Assembly (NCBI RefSeq): GCF_025753795.1
Contig: NZ_JAOWPS010000004.1
Coordinates: 124,001 to 188,000 of the forward strand
DNA: 64,000 bases
Source: Mesorhizobium sp. YC-39
GTDB taxonomy: Bacteria > Pseudomonadota > Alphaproteobacteria > Rhizobiales > Rhizobiaceae
Direction of reading: 5' to 3'
Positions 43,331-51,247 of the stretch are shown piece after piece. The translations under genes were made by a program, and so were the position numbers. Every line of letters begins with the position of its first letter. Position 1 is the first letter of the stretch. Below the pieces are notes generated by a model. That model was given only the letters and a program-made list of their open reading frames with translations. It made no database searches and was not told the origin of the DNA.

Positions 43331-44803
43331 TCACTTGGCGTAGAGGCTGGCGGCGCCGAAGGCCATCATATGCGGCCGGCCGAGTTCCTCCCGGGTGAAG
43401 TCGATTTCGAAGCGCGGCGTCAATTCCTTGCCGTTCCAGGCATAGGCCTTCAGGAACTGCTCGTTGGCATCGCCGGTTTTGTCCCAGTTGGCGAGAAGCG
43501 AGCTCGTATAATAGATGCGCTCGCCGTCCCAGCTCTGCGAGACCATATTGAGCTGCTCGCCGATCTTCTTCTCATAGATCTGTCTGGGATGGTGCGGATC
43601 GGAGACGTCGAAGACCCTGGTCATACCGTCCATGAAAGTGTCGGCGAACAGCGTCTTGTCGTCGGCGCTCAGGCTGATGTCGACTGGGATTGGCAGCTTG
43701 GCGGGATCGCCGATGTCGGCCACCGCCTTGGCCTGCCATTCGCCCTTCTCGTCCTCGTGGACCAGCCAGAGTTTCGCGGTGAGCGCGGTTGAGGTGAAGG
43801 CATAGGCATGGTTCTTGCCCTGGGCCCAGCGTATTTCGAGCGGCACACCCGGTACCTGGAACACTTTCTTCGGCGTGCGGGCATGGAAATCCCACATGAT
43901 CATGGAATTGCCGAACTTCTTCATCGCCTCGGCGTCGCCTGCAACCTCGCCGAAGGGACGCATGTAGTTCTCCCGTCCGGCGAAGGAGGAGGTCAGCATG
44001 ACGTTCTTGCGTGGCAGGACGCGCGCATCGTAGCCGTAACCGTCCGCGAATTCGGCGCCGGGAATATCCTTCGCCTCCTTGGCCGTCGGCAGCCAGTGGG
44101 TGGCGATGAACTCGCCTTCGTTGGAGAATTCGACGAGCGCGGTGCGGCCGGTGCCGTCCTTGTTGGAGAGCGCCGGGATCATCATGCGTCCGGGCAGCGC
44201 ATAGGCGCCGTGCGGACCGACCACGCCCCCGGTCTTCTCCACGAAATCGGCAATCGTCTTGATGAGCTTCGGGTTGGCCGGGTCGCTCGCGACATCGAAG
44301 ACGAAGATGGTGTCGCTGTCGAGCCCCGCCGCCCAGAATTGGCGGCGGTCATCGGTGAAACCGCCATGGTGTGCCTCGTTGCGGCTGCCGACGGAATCGG
44401 TATCGATGACCTTGCCGAAGGTTGGCGAGTTGTCTCGCGCATCGACGGTGACGAGCTTGTCGGAGCCGTCGCCCAGACCCTCGACCCCGAGCGTCCAGAC
44501 ATAGACATAGTCCTCGTGACCGGTGATCTTCGGCATGTAGGGCGACAGGCATGTCTCGTCGGCTGCGGCGGGCAGGGCTACCGTGGCAGCCAGCAAGGCA
44601 GCAAGTCCACGGGAGGTCCACAAACCGCGGCCTGGCCGGCGGCGGAGCACCGGTGCAGCCAGGCGGGCAAGGAAGCGGCCGATCGCGCAAGGTGTCGCGC
44701 GGATTGAAGCGCGCCTCAGCGAACGTGCCTTGTCGGCATAAAAGGATATGTCGAGCGAGCCGTCCTTGCGGCGGCGAATGTCGATCGGACCCGGACTTGT
44801 CAT
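43331..44803 (-). CDS. mtoX: SBP56-family protein, probable methanethiol oxidase
   Basis: 490 residues. The C-terminal 400 are the beta-propeller of selenium-binding protein 56: DETCLSPYMPKITGHEDYVY at its start, with repeated blades such as WDFHARTPKKVFQVPG and MDGMTRVFDVSDPHHPRQIY. The family was identified as a copper-dependent methanethiol oxidase acting in the periplasm, yielding formaldehyde, sulfide and peroxide. A hydrophobic export segment (GLAALLAATVALPAAADE) lies unusually far in, around residues 65-83. It is preceded by a basic stretch with DGSLDISFYADKARSLRR. GGGAGG precedes the ATG at 44803; a GTG nearer the export segment would give an ordinary signal peptide. The SCO1 gene follows. 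No MauG gene is seen here. Confidence 0.82.
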   Translation of the reverse strand: MTSPGPIDIRRRKDGSLDISFYADKARSLRRASIRATPCAIGRFLARLAAPVLRRRPGRGLWTSRGLAALLAATVALPAAADETCLSPYMPKITGHEDYVYVWTLGVEGLGDGSDKLVTVDARDNSPTFGKVIDTDSVGSRNEAHHGGFTDDRRQFWAAGLDSDTIFVFDVASDPANPKLIKTIADFVEKTGGVVGPHGAYALPGRMMIPALSNKDGTGRTALVEFSNEGEFIATHWLPTAKEAKDIPGAEFADGYGYDARVLPRKNVMLTSSFAGRENYMRPFGEVAGDAEAMKKFGNSMIMWDFHARTPKKVFQVPGVPLEIRWAQGKNHAYAFTSTALTAKLWLVHEDEKGEWQAKAVADIGDPAKLPIPVDISLSADDKTLFADTFMDGMTRVFDVSDPHHPRQIYEKKIGEQLNMVSQSWDGERIYYTSSLLANWDKTGDANEQFLKAYAWNGKELTPRFEIDFTREELGRPHMMAFGAASLYAK

Positions 44804-44954
44804 CGCGGCAGCCTCCCTGAACAATAGTCTGGGCCGGCAAGATGCCCGACCAGAGCGGACGGCGCTTGAGCAAAGCCCTACCAAACCCTTGTCTTATTCC
44901 TGTATCTTCGTGGCCAAGCGTGAGCCGTTCGCGGCCACATTGTGAGTTGCGGCC

Positions 44955-46163
44955 ATGCGCTACCGTTTCGGAACCTGCGAACTCGCCCCGGACAGCCACG
45001 AACTCGTCGTGGATGGCCAGTCGCGGCCGGTCGAGCCCCAGGTGTTCGACCTGCTGCATCTTCTGATCAGGAAGTCGGAGCAGCTCGTGACCTATGACGA
45101 GCTGATTGCGGAGATCTGGAGTGGCCGCATCGTCTCGGATTCGGCGATCAGCGCCCGCATCAGCGCTGCTCGGGCTGCTATCGGAGACAATGGCTCGCGG
45201 CAGGAATTTATCAAGACGATAGCGCGGCGCGGCGTTCGTTTTGTCGGCAGCGTGGAAGCCGTCGGGAAGGTGCCGAAGCCGGACCATTCTCGCAGCGAAA
45301 AAACCGACGTGGACTATCAGCATGTGAAATTCTGCAATTCACGCGACGGCACTCGCATCGCGTATGCGACCACGGGCTCCGGCCAAGCTCTCGTCAAGGC
45401 CGGACATTGGCTCACCCATCTCGACTATGACTGGCGAAGCCCGATCTGGCGGCCGTTCCTCAACGAACTGAACCGGCATATGAGGGTCACGCGGTACGAC
45501 CAGCGCGGCAACGGGCTCTCCGACTGGAACGTCAAGGACTTCTCGCTGGAGAGCTTTGTCGAGGATATCGAAGCCGTTGTCGATGCGGCCGGACTGGAGA
45601 GGTTCGCGCTCTACGGCACTTCGCAGGGGGCTGCGATCGCCATAGCCTACGCTTGCCGGCATCCGCACCGGGTGAGCCATCTCATCTTGCATGGCGGCTA
45701 CCAGAAGGGACGGCTTGTCAGGACTTCAGCCAGCGAACGCGCCGAGGGTGAAGCGATATTGACCCTTATCCGTTACGGCTGGGGCAGGCCCGGCAGCCCT
45801 TTCATCAAGGCGTTTTCGTCGATGTTCATTCCGGACGGCACACGCCAGGAGATCGATTCGCTGGCGGAACTGCAGAAGCTGACCACGTCGCCTGAAAATG
45901 CCGCTCGTCTCAGGGAGGCGGTCGACCGCTTCGACGTCAGCGGTCTGCTGCAAGATGTGACGTGCCCGACGCTCGTCCTGCACTCACGCGACGACGGCGT
46001 CCATCCGATGGATCAGGGCCGAAAGCTTGCCGCGGGCATTGGCGGTGCCGAGTTCGTCATGCTGGAAAGCGCCAATCACGTGGTTCTCCCCCATGAACCT
46101 GCGTGGGGCGTCCTGTTCGACACAATGATGCGATTTGTCGGGTCGACCGGCGACAGGACATGA
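44955..46163 (+). CDS. Winged-helix DNA-binding domain fused to an alpha/beta hydrolase
   Basis: 402 residues. Residues 1-100 are an OmpR/CadC-type winged helix: MRYRFGTCELAPDSHELVVD, then EPQVFDLLHLLIRKSEQLVT and SAISARISAARAAIGDNG. Residues 120-400 are an alpha/beta hydrolase with nucleophile Ser223 (GTSQG), Asp346 or Asp347 (HSRDDGVHP) and His375 (SANHVVLP), so the catalytic triad looks complete. Proteins of this plan exist in rhizobia, but their role is poorly known; the hydrolase part may sense a small ester or lactone and steer DNA binding. It is divergent from the methanethiol-oxidase gene, 151 bases apart, and could regulate it. Confidence 0.82.
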   Translation: MRYRFGTCELAPDSHELVVDGQSRPVEPQVFDLLHLLIRKSEQLVTYDELIAEIWSGRIVSDSAISARISAARAAIGDNGSRQEFIKTIARRGVRFVGSVEAVGKVPKPDHSRSEKTDVDYQHVKFCNSRDGTRIAYATTGSGQALVKAGHWLTHLDYDWRSPIWRPFLNELNRHMRVTRYDQRGNGLSDWNVKDFSLESFVEDIEAVVDAAGLERFALYGTSQGAAIAIAYACRHPHRVSHLILHGGYQKGRLVRTSASERAEGEAILTLIRYGWGRPGSPFIKAFSSMFIPDGTRQEIDSLAELQKLTTSPENAARLREAVDRFDVSGLLQDVTCPTLVLHSRDDGVHPMDQGRKLAAGIGGAEFVMLESANHVVLPHEPAWGVLFDTMMRFVGSTGDRT

Positions 46164-46184
46164 GCATCGGTGCCTCGAGGATGA

Positions 46185-46370
46185 TCACGACGGCCAGAAA
46201 CAGCCAAAGGCCGTGTGTTTGGGCGGCGCGTCGTTCTCGTCCGGATTGGGCACGGGGTCTTCGTCCGGGAGCCTCTCCGGGTCCGGCTCACGCATCGGCT
46301 TTGGCTCGGGAAGTGGCGGTGGTGTGGGCACAGGCGTGGGCGTTGGTTCGGGAGTAGGAAGAATGGCCAT
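46185..46370 (-). CDS. Small proline-rich protein, function unknown
   Basis: 61 residues from an ATG at 46370, with GGAAGGAAA about 8 bases upstream. The first two thirds are Pro-Glu/Asp-Thr repeats (PTPEPTPTPVPTPPPLPEP and DPERLPDEDPVPNPDEND), ending HTAFGCFWPS. Such chains are extended and unstructured and may act as linkers or bind partners. No signal peptide is visible. The strong composition bias could also arise from a simple repeat on DNA, so the coding call rests mainly on the ribosome site and clean frame. Confidence 0.5.
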   Translation of the reverse strand: MAILPTPEPTPTPVPTPPPLPEPKPMREPDPERLPDEDPVPNPDENDAPPKHTAFGCFWPS

Positions 46371-46671
46371 GGGGTGATTTCCTTCCACTCGGCGCTCTCT
46401 GCCTTGACGCGTCATCGACATCGGCAGAATCTTCGGATTCGCCACACCAGGTTTCGCTCTGCGGCTGATGCAGGCAGAACGACCACGCCTGCCTATGGTT
46501 CCGATCTGAGCCTCTGATCATCCTGCAGGGATTGGGCGCGCTGGTGGCAAGACGGCGACCTCAGAAAAGTGTGATCGAACAGTGCGTGCATGAGGGCCTT
46601 GCCGACCTCACGCAGCGCCATAATTTCCATCGAGGGTTGGGGCAAATTCACCTGCTGAATAGGAGGCGGCC
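46371..46671. other. 301-bp non-coding interval
   Basis: It separates the proline-rich gene (-) and the 144-residue gene (+). Short frames inside lack ribosome sites and recognisable domains. Nothing else was recognised. Confidence 0.45.
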
Positions 46672-47106
46672 GTGAAGCACCAGACACTTGACCAACTGCA
46701 TGCCGTTGCCGACGTTCACGCTGAAGCAACATATCTCGTAGAAACCAGGAGCCAACGTCTCGAACGCTGGGCGAAGCTTCTGGAGCAGAATCCCGATCGG
46801 CGCCTCGAAGCGCTAGCGGGCACCGAACACAAACCTCCAGAAATACGCGAAATGATGCGATACGACGGCTCGCCGATCACGGTTGCCTTCGAGGATCCGA
46901 TTCTTCGCGCACAAGGCTTGAAGGATGACACCTACGGTGAAGCCAGGCGCTTCTTCGAGCTGACCGACTGGCAGTTGCACGACATCGTCTGTCATTGCCA
47001 TGTCGGTGCCACGATAAGAGCTCGATGGGCGGCGTCTCGCGTGCGGGCGGCGATGTCCGAGAGGCATGGCTTCCTCGCCTGGCTGCGGGGAACGTTCGCG
47101 TATTGA
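46672..47106 (+). CDS. Conserved-looking protein of unknown function
   Basis: 144 residues from a GTG preceded by a perfect AGGAGG at a spacing of 6, which strongly supports it as a real gene. There is no signal peptide or membrane segment. The protein is charged, with RSQRLERWAKLLEQNPDRRL followed by the Pro/Asp segment MMRYDGSPITVAFEDPILRA and DWQLHDIVCHCHVGATIRA near the end; the CHCH could bind a metal. No domain was recognised. It stands alone between convergent and same-strand neighbours. Confidence 0.65.
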   Translation: MKHQTLDQLHAVADVHAEATYLVETRSQRLERWAKLLEQNPDRRLEALAGTEHKPPEIREMMRYDGSPITVAFEDPILRAQGLKDDTYGEARRFFELTDWQLHDIVCHCHVGATIRARWAASRVRAAMSERHGFLAWLRGTFAY

Positions 47107-47217
47107 GGCTGGGGTGCGCACGCAGCGGACATTGACGCTGTGTGTGGCGGGTTGATTTGTCGGACGATAGAGGCGGCGAGATGATTTCACCGCCTCTTGA
47201 GCGTGCTGTGTGCCCTG

Positions 47218-47502
47218 CTAGCCGATGATCCTGAATCCGTCAGGCTCACGGCCGGGATCGACGTCCTGGGATGTCACGCTGGAAACCGACGCCCCGCTCG
47301 GCCCTTTCCTGAACCGGTTCATCATCGTCGAAACCGCGCCCTCGGTTCCGACGATCAGTGCCGTTACGGATCCGTCGTCTTCGTTGCGGACCCATCCGGA
47401 AAGGCCGAGCCTTTCGGCCTCGGTGCGTGTCCATACGCGAAAGGAGACGCCTTGCACCCTTCCGCTGATCCTGACTCGGATTGCCTTGCTCTCTTCGCCC
47501 AT
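47218..47502 (-). CDS. acyP: Acylphosphatase
   Basis: 94 residues, the normal size. IRVRISGRVQGVSFRVWTR contains the phosphate-binding loop with catalytic Arg22, and GWVRNEDDGSV contains catalytic Asn40. The enzyme hydrolyses acyl phosphates such as 1,3-bisphosphoglycerate or carbamoyl phosphate in the cytoplasm. GGAGG lies 6 bases before the ATG at 47502. It follows nuoD on the same strand at a distance of 59 bases but has no evident functional link to it. Confidence 0.92.
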   Translation of the reverse strand: MGEESKAIRVRISGRVQGVSFRVWTRTEAERLGLSGWVRNEDDGSVTALIVGTEGAVSTMMNRFRKGPSGASVSSVTSQDVDPGREPDGFRIIG

Positions 47503-47561
47503 GGTCGCCTCCGTATGGTCAGGCCGGGTTTGCCCCACGCCTTCGGCAGGCCGGCGAGCGG

Positions 47562-48752
47562 TTAGCGGTCGATCTCGCCGAACACGATATCAAGCGATCC
47601 GATGATCGCCGCGACATCGGCGATCATATGCCCGCGCGATAGAAAATCCATCGCCTGCAGATGGGCAAAGGACGGCGCGCGTATCTTGCATCGATAGGGA
47701 GTATTGCTTCCGTTCGAAACCAGATAGACGCCGAATTCTCCCTTCGGCGCCTCCACCGCCGCGTAGACCTCTCCGGCGGGCACACGAATACCCTCCGTAT
47801 AGAGTTTGAAATGATGGATGGTCGCCTCCATCGAGCGTTTCATCGTCGCGCGCGGCGGTGGCGTGATCTTCTGGTTCGGAATCGCGACCGGTCCGCTGCC
47901 TTGCGGCGAGCGCAATTTTTCCAGGCATTGCTTCATGATGCGGACCGACTGGCGCATTTCCTCCATGCGGATGAGATAGCGGTCGTAGCAGTCGCCGTTC
48001 TTGCCAATGGGAATGTCGAAATCCATCTCGGGATAGCATTCATATGGCTGCGCCTTGCGCAAATCCCACTGCGCGCCCGATCCGCGCACCATCACGCCGG
48101 AGAAGCCCCAGGCCCAGGCATCGTCGAGAGCAATGACGCCGACATCGACATTGCGCTGCTTGAAAATGCGGTTGCCGGTGAGCAGGCCCTCGAGGTTGTC
48201 GCAAACCTTGAGGAACGGGTCGCAGAAATCCCAGATGTCGTCGAGGAGCTGCGGAGGCAGGTCCTGGTGAACGCCGCCGACCCTGAAATAATTGGCATGC
48301 ATGCGAGCGCCGGAGGCACGCTCGTAGAAGACCATCAGTTTCTCGCGTTCGGCGAAGCCCCACAGCGGCGGGGTCAGCGCGCCGATATCCATGGCCTGGG
48401 TCGTGACGTTGAGGAGATGCGACAGAAGTCGGCCGATCTCGCAGAACAGGACACGGATAAGCTGCCCTCGCCGGGGAACCGATATTTCGAGCAGCTTTTC
48501 GGCGGCAAGGCAGAACGCATGCTCCTGGTTCATCGGCGCGACATAATCGAGCCGGTCGAAATAGGGGAGGGCCTGCAGATAGTTCTTGTGCTCAATGAGT
48601 TTTTCCGTGCCGCGGTGGAGCAGGCCGATATGGGGATCGGCGCGGTCGACGATCTCGCCGTCCAGTTCGAGCACCAGCCGCAGCACGCCGTGGGCGGAAG
48701 GGTGCTGCGGTCCGAAGTTGATGGTGAAGTTGCGAACTGCGGCCTCGACCAT
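47562..48752 (-). CDS. nuoD: NADH-quinone oxidoreductase subunit D, isolated copy
   Basis: 396 residues, the full length of alphaproteobacterial NuoD. FGPQHPSAHGVLRLVLELDG opens the protein and GLLHRGTEKLIE holds the quinone-site His. FSGVMVRGSG and DFDIPIGKNGDCYDRYLIRM are the conserved core, and LDIVFGEIDR is the standard C-terminus. In complex I this 49-kDa-type subunit forms the quinone pocket with NuoB. No other nuo gene lies around it: acylphosphatase follows and an exported protein precedes. It is therefore a stand-alone paralogue, perhaps substituting for the main subunit under some condition. Reading frame and key motifs are intact, so it is not an evident pseudogene. Confidence 0.9.
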   Translation of the reverse strand: MVEAAVRNFTINFGPQHPSAHGVLRLVLELDGEIVDRADPHIGLLHRGTEKLIEHKNYLQALPYFDRLDYVAPMNQEHAFCLAAEKLLEISVPRRGQLIRVLFCEIGRLLSHLLNVTTQAMDIGALTPPLWGFAEREKLMVFYERASGARMHANYFRVGGVHQDLPPQLLDDIWDFCDPFLKVCDNLEGLLTGNRIFKQRNVDVGVIALDDAWAWGFSGVMVRGSGAQWDLRKAQPYECYPEMDFDIPIGKNGDCYDRYLIRMEEMRQSVRIMKQCLEKLRSPQGSGPVAIPNQKITPPPRATMKRSMEATIHHFKLYTEGIRVPAGEVYAAVEAPKGEFGVYLVSNGSNTPYRCKIRAPSFAHLQAMDFLSRGHMIADVAAIIGSLDIVFGEIDR

Positions 48753-48825
48753 GGCGGTCCTCCGCGATGCTGCGTTTTCACGGCCGAAGCCGAGCGGTCC
48801 GGTCAGCCGCGCCCGGGACTGCCTG

Positions 48826-49230
48826 TCAGGTCGTTGTCTGAATGATCAGCGTCAGGGTGCCGTCGCCATCGATGTTGGCAGCGATAACCTGCGAGGAGTT
48901 GAGCCCGTTCGCCGCCAGCGCCGATGTTGCCTGAGGCGATGCATCGATCGAGCTTTGCAGGACATGCAGATCCTCGGCGCTGGTCTGGGTAATCACCGCC
49001 TCTGCTTGGGTCTTGAGATCCGGCGGCAGATCCTCGAGAGCGATGATCGTCACACCGGTAAAATTCTGATCGGAAAAACCTTGGTCAGTTTGATCAGGCG
49101 GCGTTTGGTCGGGCAGGATTCCTTGGGCCGGGGGGTCGATCTGGGGGAGCTGCGGGTCGAGGGATTGGGCGTGAATCGGTTGCGCCAAGGCCAGCCCCGA
49201 AAGGGCGGCGATCGTCATCAACATGCGCAT
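48826..49230 (-). CDS. Small exported protein of unknown function
   Basis: 134 residues with a clear Sec signal peptide: MRMLMTIAALSGLALAQPIH, cleaved after AQ or HAQ. The mature part starts with a Pro/Gln/Asp-rich segment (DPQLPQIDPPAQGILPDQ) and ends in a compact region, GDGTLTLIIQTTT. No domain is recognised. AAGGAAAG lies about 3 bases before the ATG at 49230. It lies 73 bases before nuoD on the same strand. Confidence 0.7.
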   Translation of the reverse strand: MRMLMTIAALSGLALAQPIHAQSLDPQLPQIDPPAQGILPDQTPPDQTDQGFSDQNFTGVTIIALEDLPPDLKTQAEAVITQTSAEDLHVLQSSIDASPQATSALAANGLNSSQVIAANIDGDGTLTLIIQTTT

Positions 49231-49474
49231 GATCTTTCCTTCCGTTTTGCTCGAGGAGGACCACCTTGGTGACCACACAACCACCGTGCCGGATTATGGT
49301 TCCCCCTCAGTCGCGGAAAAGGCCATTGGTGAGAGCCCTGCCACGACGGGCATCGGGTCATGATTGCCGCTCAACCCTGTCATCGGGTGGTCGAAAGATG
49401 GAACGTTTCCGACAGGCGTTCATTCCTCCCTTGATCACAGGACCGGCGGGGCGCTGCAACTCAAGGAGAAGATC

Positions 49475-49845
49475 ATGAGAATTAGCGATTGCATGACGAC
49501 GCCGGTGTTCTGCCTGTCGGCGAAAACGACCGGCTGGTCGGAATGATCACGGACCGCGATATCGCCATCCGCGGCGTCGCGGAGGGCAAGGGTCCCGATG
49601 CCAAGATCAGGGACGTGATGAGCGCGGAGGTGAAATTCTGCTTCGACGACCAGGAAGCCGGCGACGTGCTTCAGAGTATGGGCGATCTTAAATTGCGGCG
49701 AATGCCGGTGATCAGCCGCGACCGGCGATTGGTTGGCATTGTCTCGATCGGCGATCTCGCCACCAATGGCGAGGCAGCTTCGGCTGGCGAAGCGTTGGGC
49801 GATATTTCGCAGCCAGGCGGTGATCATTCGCAGATCGCGCACTGA
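49475..49845 (+). pseudogene. CBS-domain protein gene with an internal deletion and frameshift
   Basis: A start with AAGGAG 6 bases upstream begins MRISDCMT, the usual opening of small two-CBS proteins. Then the frame changes: the next family-like residues, DDAGVLPVGENDRLVGMITD, follow in a different frame at once. The 20 to 25 residues normally between (first half of CBS domain 1) are missing. The original frame stops after 23 residues. Downstream the second CBS domain (KIRDVMSAEVKFCFDDQEAG and RRMPVISRDRRLVGIVSIGD) is intact. A TTG at 49489 could start the remaining part, but without a good ribosome site. CBS pairs usually bind adenine nucleotides and report energy state. Confidence 0.72.
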
Positions 49846-49956
49846 CAATTGCATGTGACCGATTTGAAGTTCCTGCTTTGACGGCATCGGGGCCGGGAAC
49901 TTCAAATCCAAACGATCCTTAATTTCACTCCAGACTGGCAAGGCTTCAGGCCGACG

Positions 49957-50316
49957 CTACGCGATGGAGAACCGGTCGATGACCCACAGCCATGTCCCGT
50001 CGGATTGGCGGCGGGCGACCTCGGCGGTGACGGTGCCGTCGGGCAGGCGGGTTGAGGTGAGTGCCAGGTCTCCGTTGACAATAGCCGGTGCCTGATCGCC
50101 GGCGGCAAATTTCCGGCCCGTTGCGGTGATGTCGGCAAAGAGCGCCCGGATCGCTTCGCGGCCATGCGTCAACTGGCCTTCACCGCTATCGACGACGGCA
50201 TTCGGCTCGAACAGGGCCGCCATTCCGTCTATGTCTCCCGCCCACTGCCGGGCAATCAGCAGGCGCTCCAGATCCTGGGGATCATGGGCCGGCTCGCGGT
50301 TCGGCTCATCGGTCAT
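49957..50316 (-). CDS. SnoaL/NTF2-like protein
   Basis: 119 residues from an ATG at 50316, with GAGAGGAAA about 6 bases upstream. DLERLLIARQWAGDIDGMAA and LFEPNAVVDSGEGQLTHGRE are the start of the cone-shaped NTF2-like fold, and WLWVIDRFSIA is the usual last strand. Members include small hydrolases, isomerases and ligand-binding proteins; many are uncharacterised. It is flanked by the broken CBS gene (convergent) and a GntR gene, with no operon partner. Confidence 0.72.
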   Translation of the reverse strand: MTDEPNREPAHDPQDLERLLIARQWAGDIDGMAALFEPNAVVDSGEGQLTHGREAIRALFADITATGRKFAAGDQAPAIVNGDLALTSTRLPDGTVTAEVARRQSDGTWLWVIDRFSIA

Positions 50317-50479
50317 GACACATTTCCTCTCACGGGAAACCGGCTTCTCACGGCAATCCGGCCAGCCGATGGTATCGGCGGAGCAGCGCGGCGCATGAAT
50401 TCCTGATTCAAGGTAGCGACGCAGTCCATTGAAATCGTATGTGATTTTGGCTGCAACGATGATGCAGAAATTCACGACG

Positions 50480-51157
50480 CTAGGCTACGACGAATTCCTC
50501 GTGGGCGCGCAGAAAGCGCAGAAAATCCTCGCCGCCGAGGATGAGGTCGCGCTCCATGGCGGTGCGGGCCTTGGCGGAATCCTTGTCGCGCAGGCCCTCG
50601 ATCACCCGCTCATGCTCGGCCGCGCCGACATATTTGTGCTCGCCTTCTTTGAAAAAGACGGTAAGCATCGGCCCCATCGAGACCCACAGGCTCTCAATGT
50701 GGGCGACCAGCATTTCCATCTGGGAAAGCCGGTAGACGGTGAAATGGAAGTCCCTGTTGTAGCGGAAGGACTGGTCGGGGTCGCCGGCCCGGTCGGCCTT
50801 CTCGAAGAGCTTCTGGATGCCGGTCAGCCTGTCGATGTCTTCAGGCGTGGCGTGCTCAGCGGCCAAGCCGGCCGCCAGGCCCTCCAGCGAGAGCCGGATG
50901 GTGCGCACTTCCATGTAACGCGCCAGCGTCAAGGCGGGAACGGTGACGAAGCGGCCGGAGCGCAGTTCGAGGCCACGTTCGCTGACCAGCCGCAGGCAAG
51001 CCTCGCGGGCAGGGGTGACGCTGGTGCCGAGCCGGTCGGCCAGATCCTGCATCACCAATCTCTGGCCGGGCCGGAACTGGCCCGCGATCAATCCTTCCCG
51101 GAGCGCGACATAGGCGCGCGCCGAAAGATTGCCCTGCTCGAGCGGCTGAATGTTCAC
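50480..51157 (-). CDS. GntR-family regulator with FCD domain
   Basis: 225 residues from a GTG with GGAG 9 bases upstream. DNA-binding region: AYVALREGLIAGQFRPGQRL and DLADRLGTSVTPAREACLRL. The C-terminal helical FCD domain has NRDFHFTVY and AAEHERVIEGL, with Asp and His residues that usually hold a metal near the ligand. It is a paralogue of the GntR protein at 57849. It follows the split transketolase genes by 90 bases on the same strand and probably represses them. The TTATAAG-type palindrome at 53146 is the candidate operator. Confidence 0.88.
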   Translation of the reverse strand: MNIQPLEQGNLSARAYVALREGLIAGQFRPGQRLVMQDLADRLGTSVTPAREACLRLVSERGLELRSGRFVTVPALTLARYMEVRTIRLSLEGLAAGLAAEHATPEDIDRLTGIQKLFEKADRAGDPDQSFRYNRDFHFTVYRLSQMEMLVAHIESLWVSMGPMLTVFFKEGEHKYVGAAEHERVIEGLRDKDSAKARTAMERDLILGGEDFLRFLRAHEEFVVA

Positions 51158-51247
51158 GGCGTCGTTCTCCTCGACATCTTTGTTTCATGCATCCGCACTG
51201 ATTCTACAAGATACAGCCAATAGACGCGTTTTTCCCTTTGTTTTCTT

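Noticed and set aside
46493..46732. 79-residue minus-strand open frame
   Set aside because: It overlaps the start of the well-supported plus-strand gene at 46672 and has no ribosome site at any candidate start.
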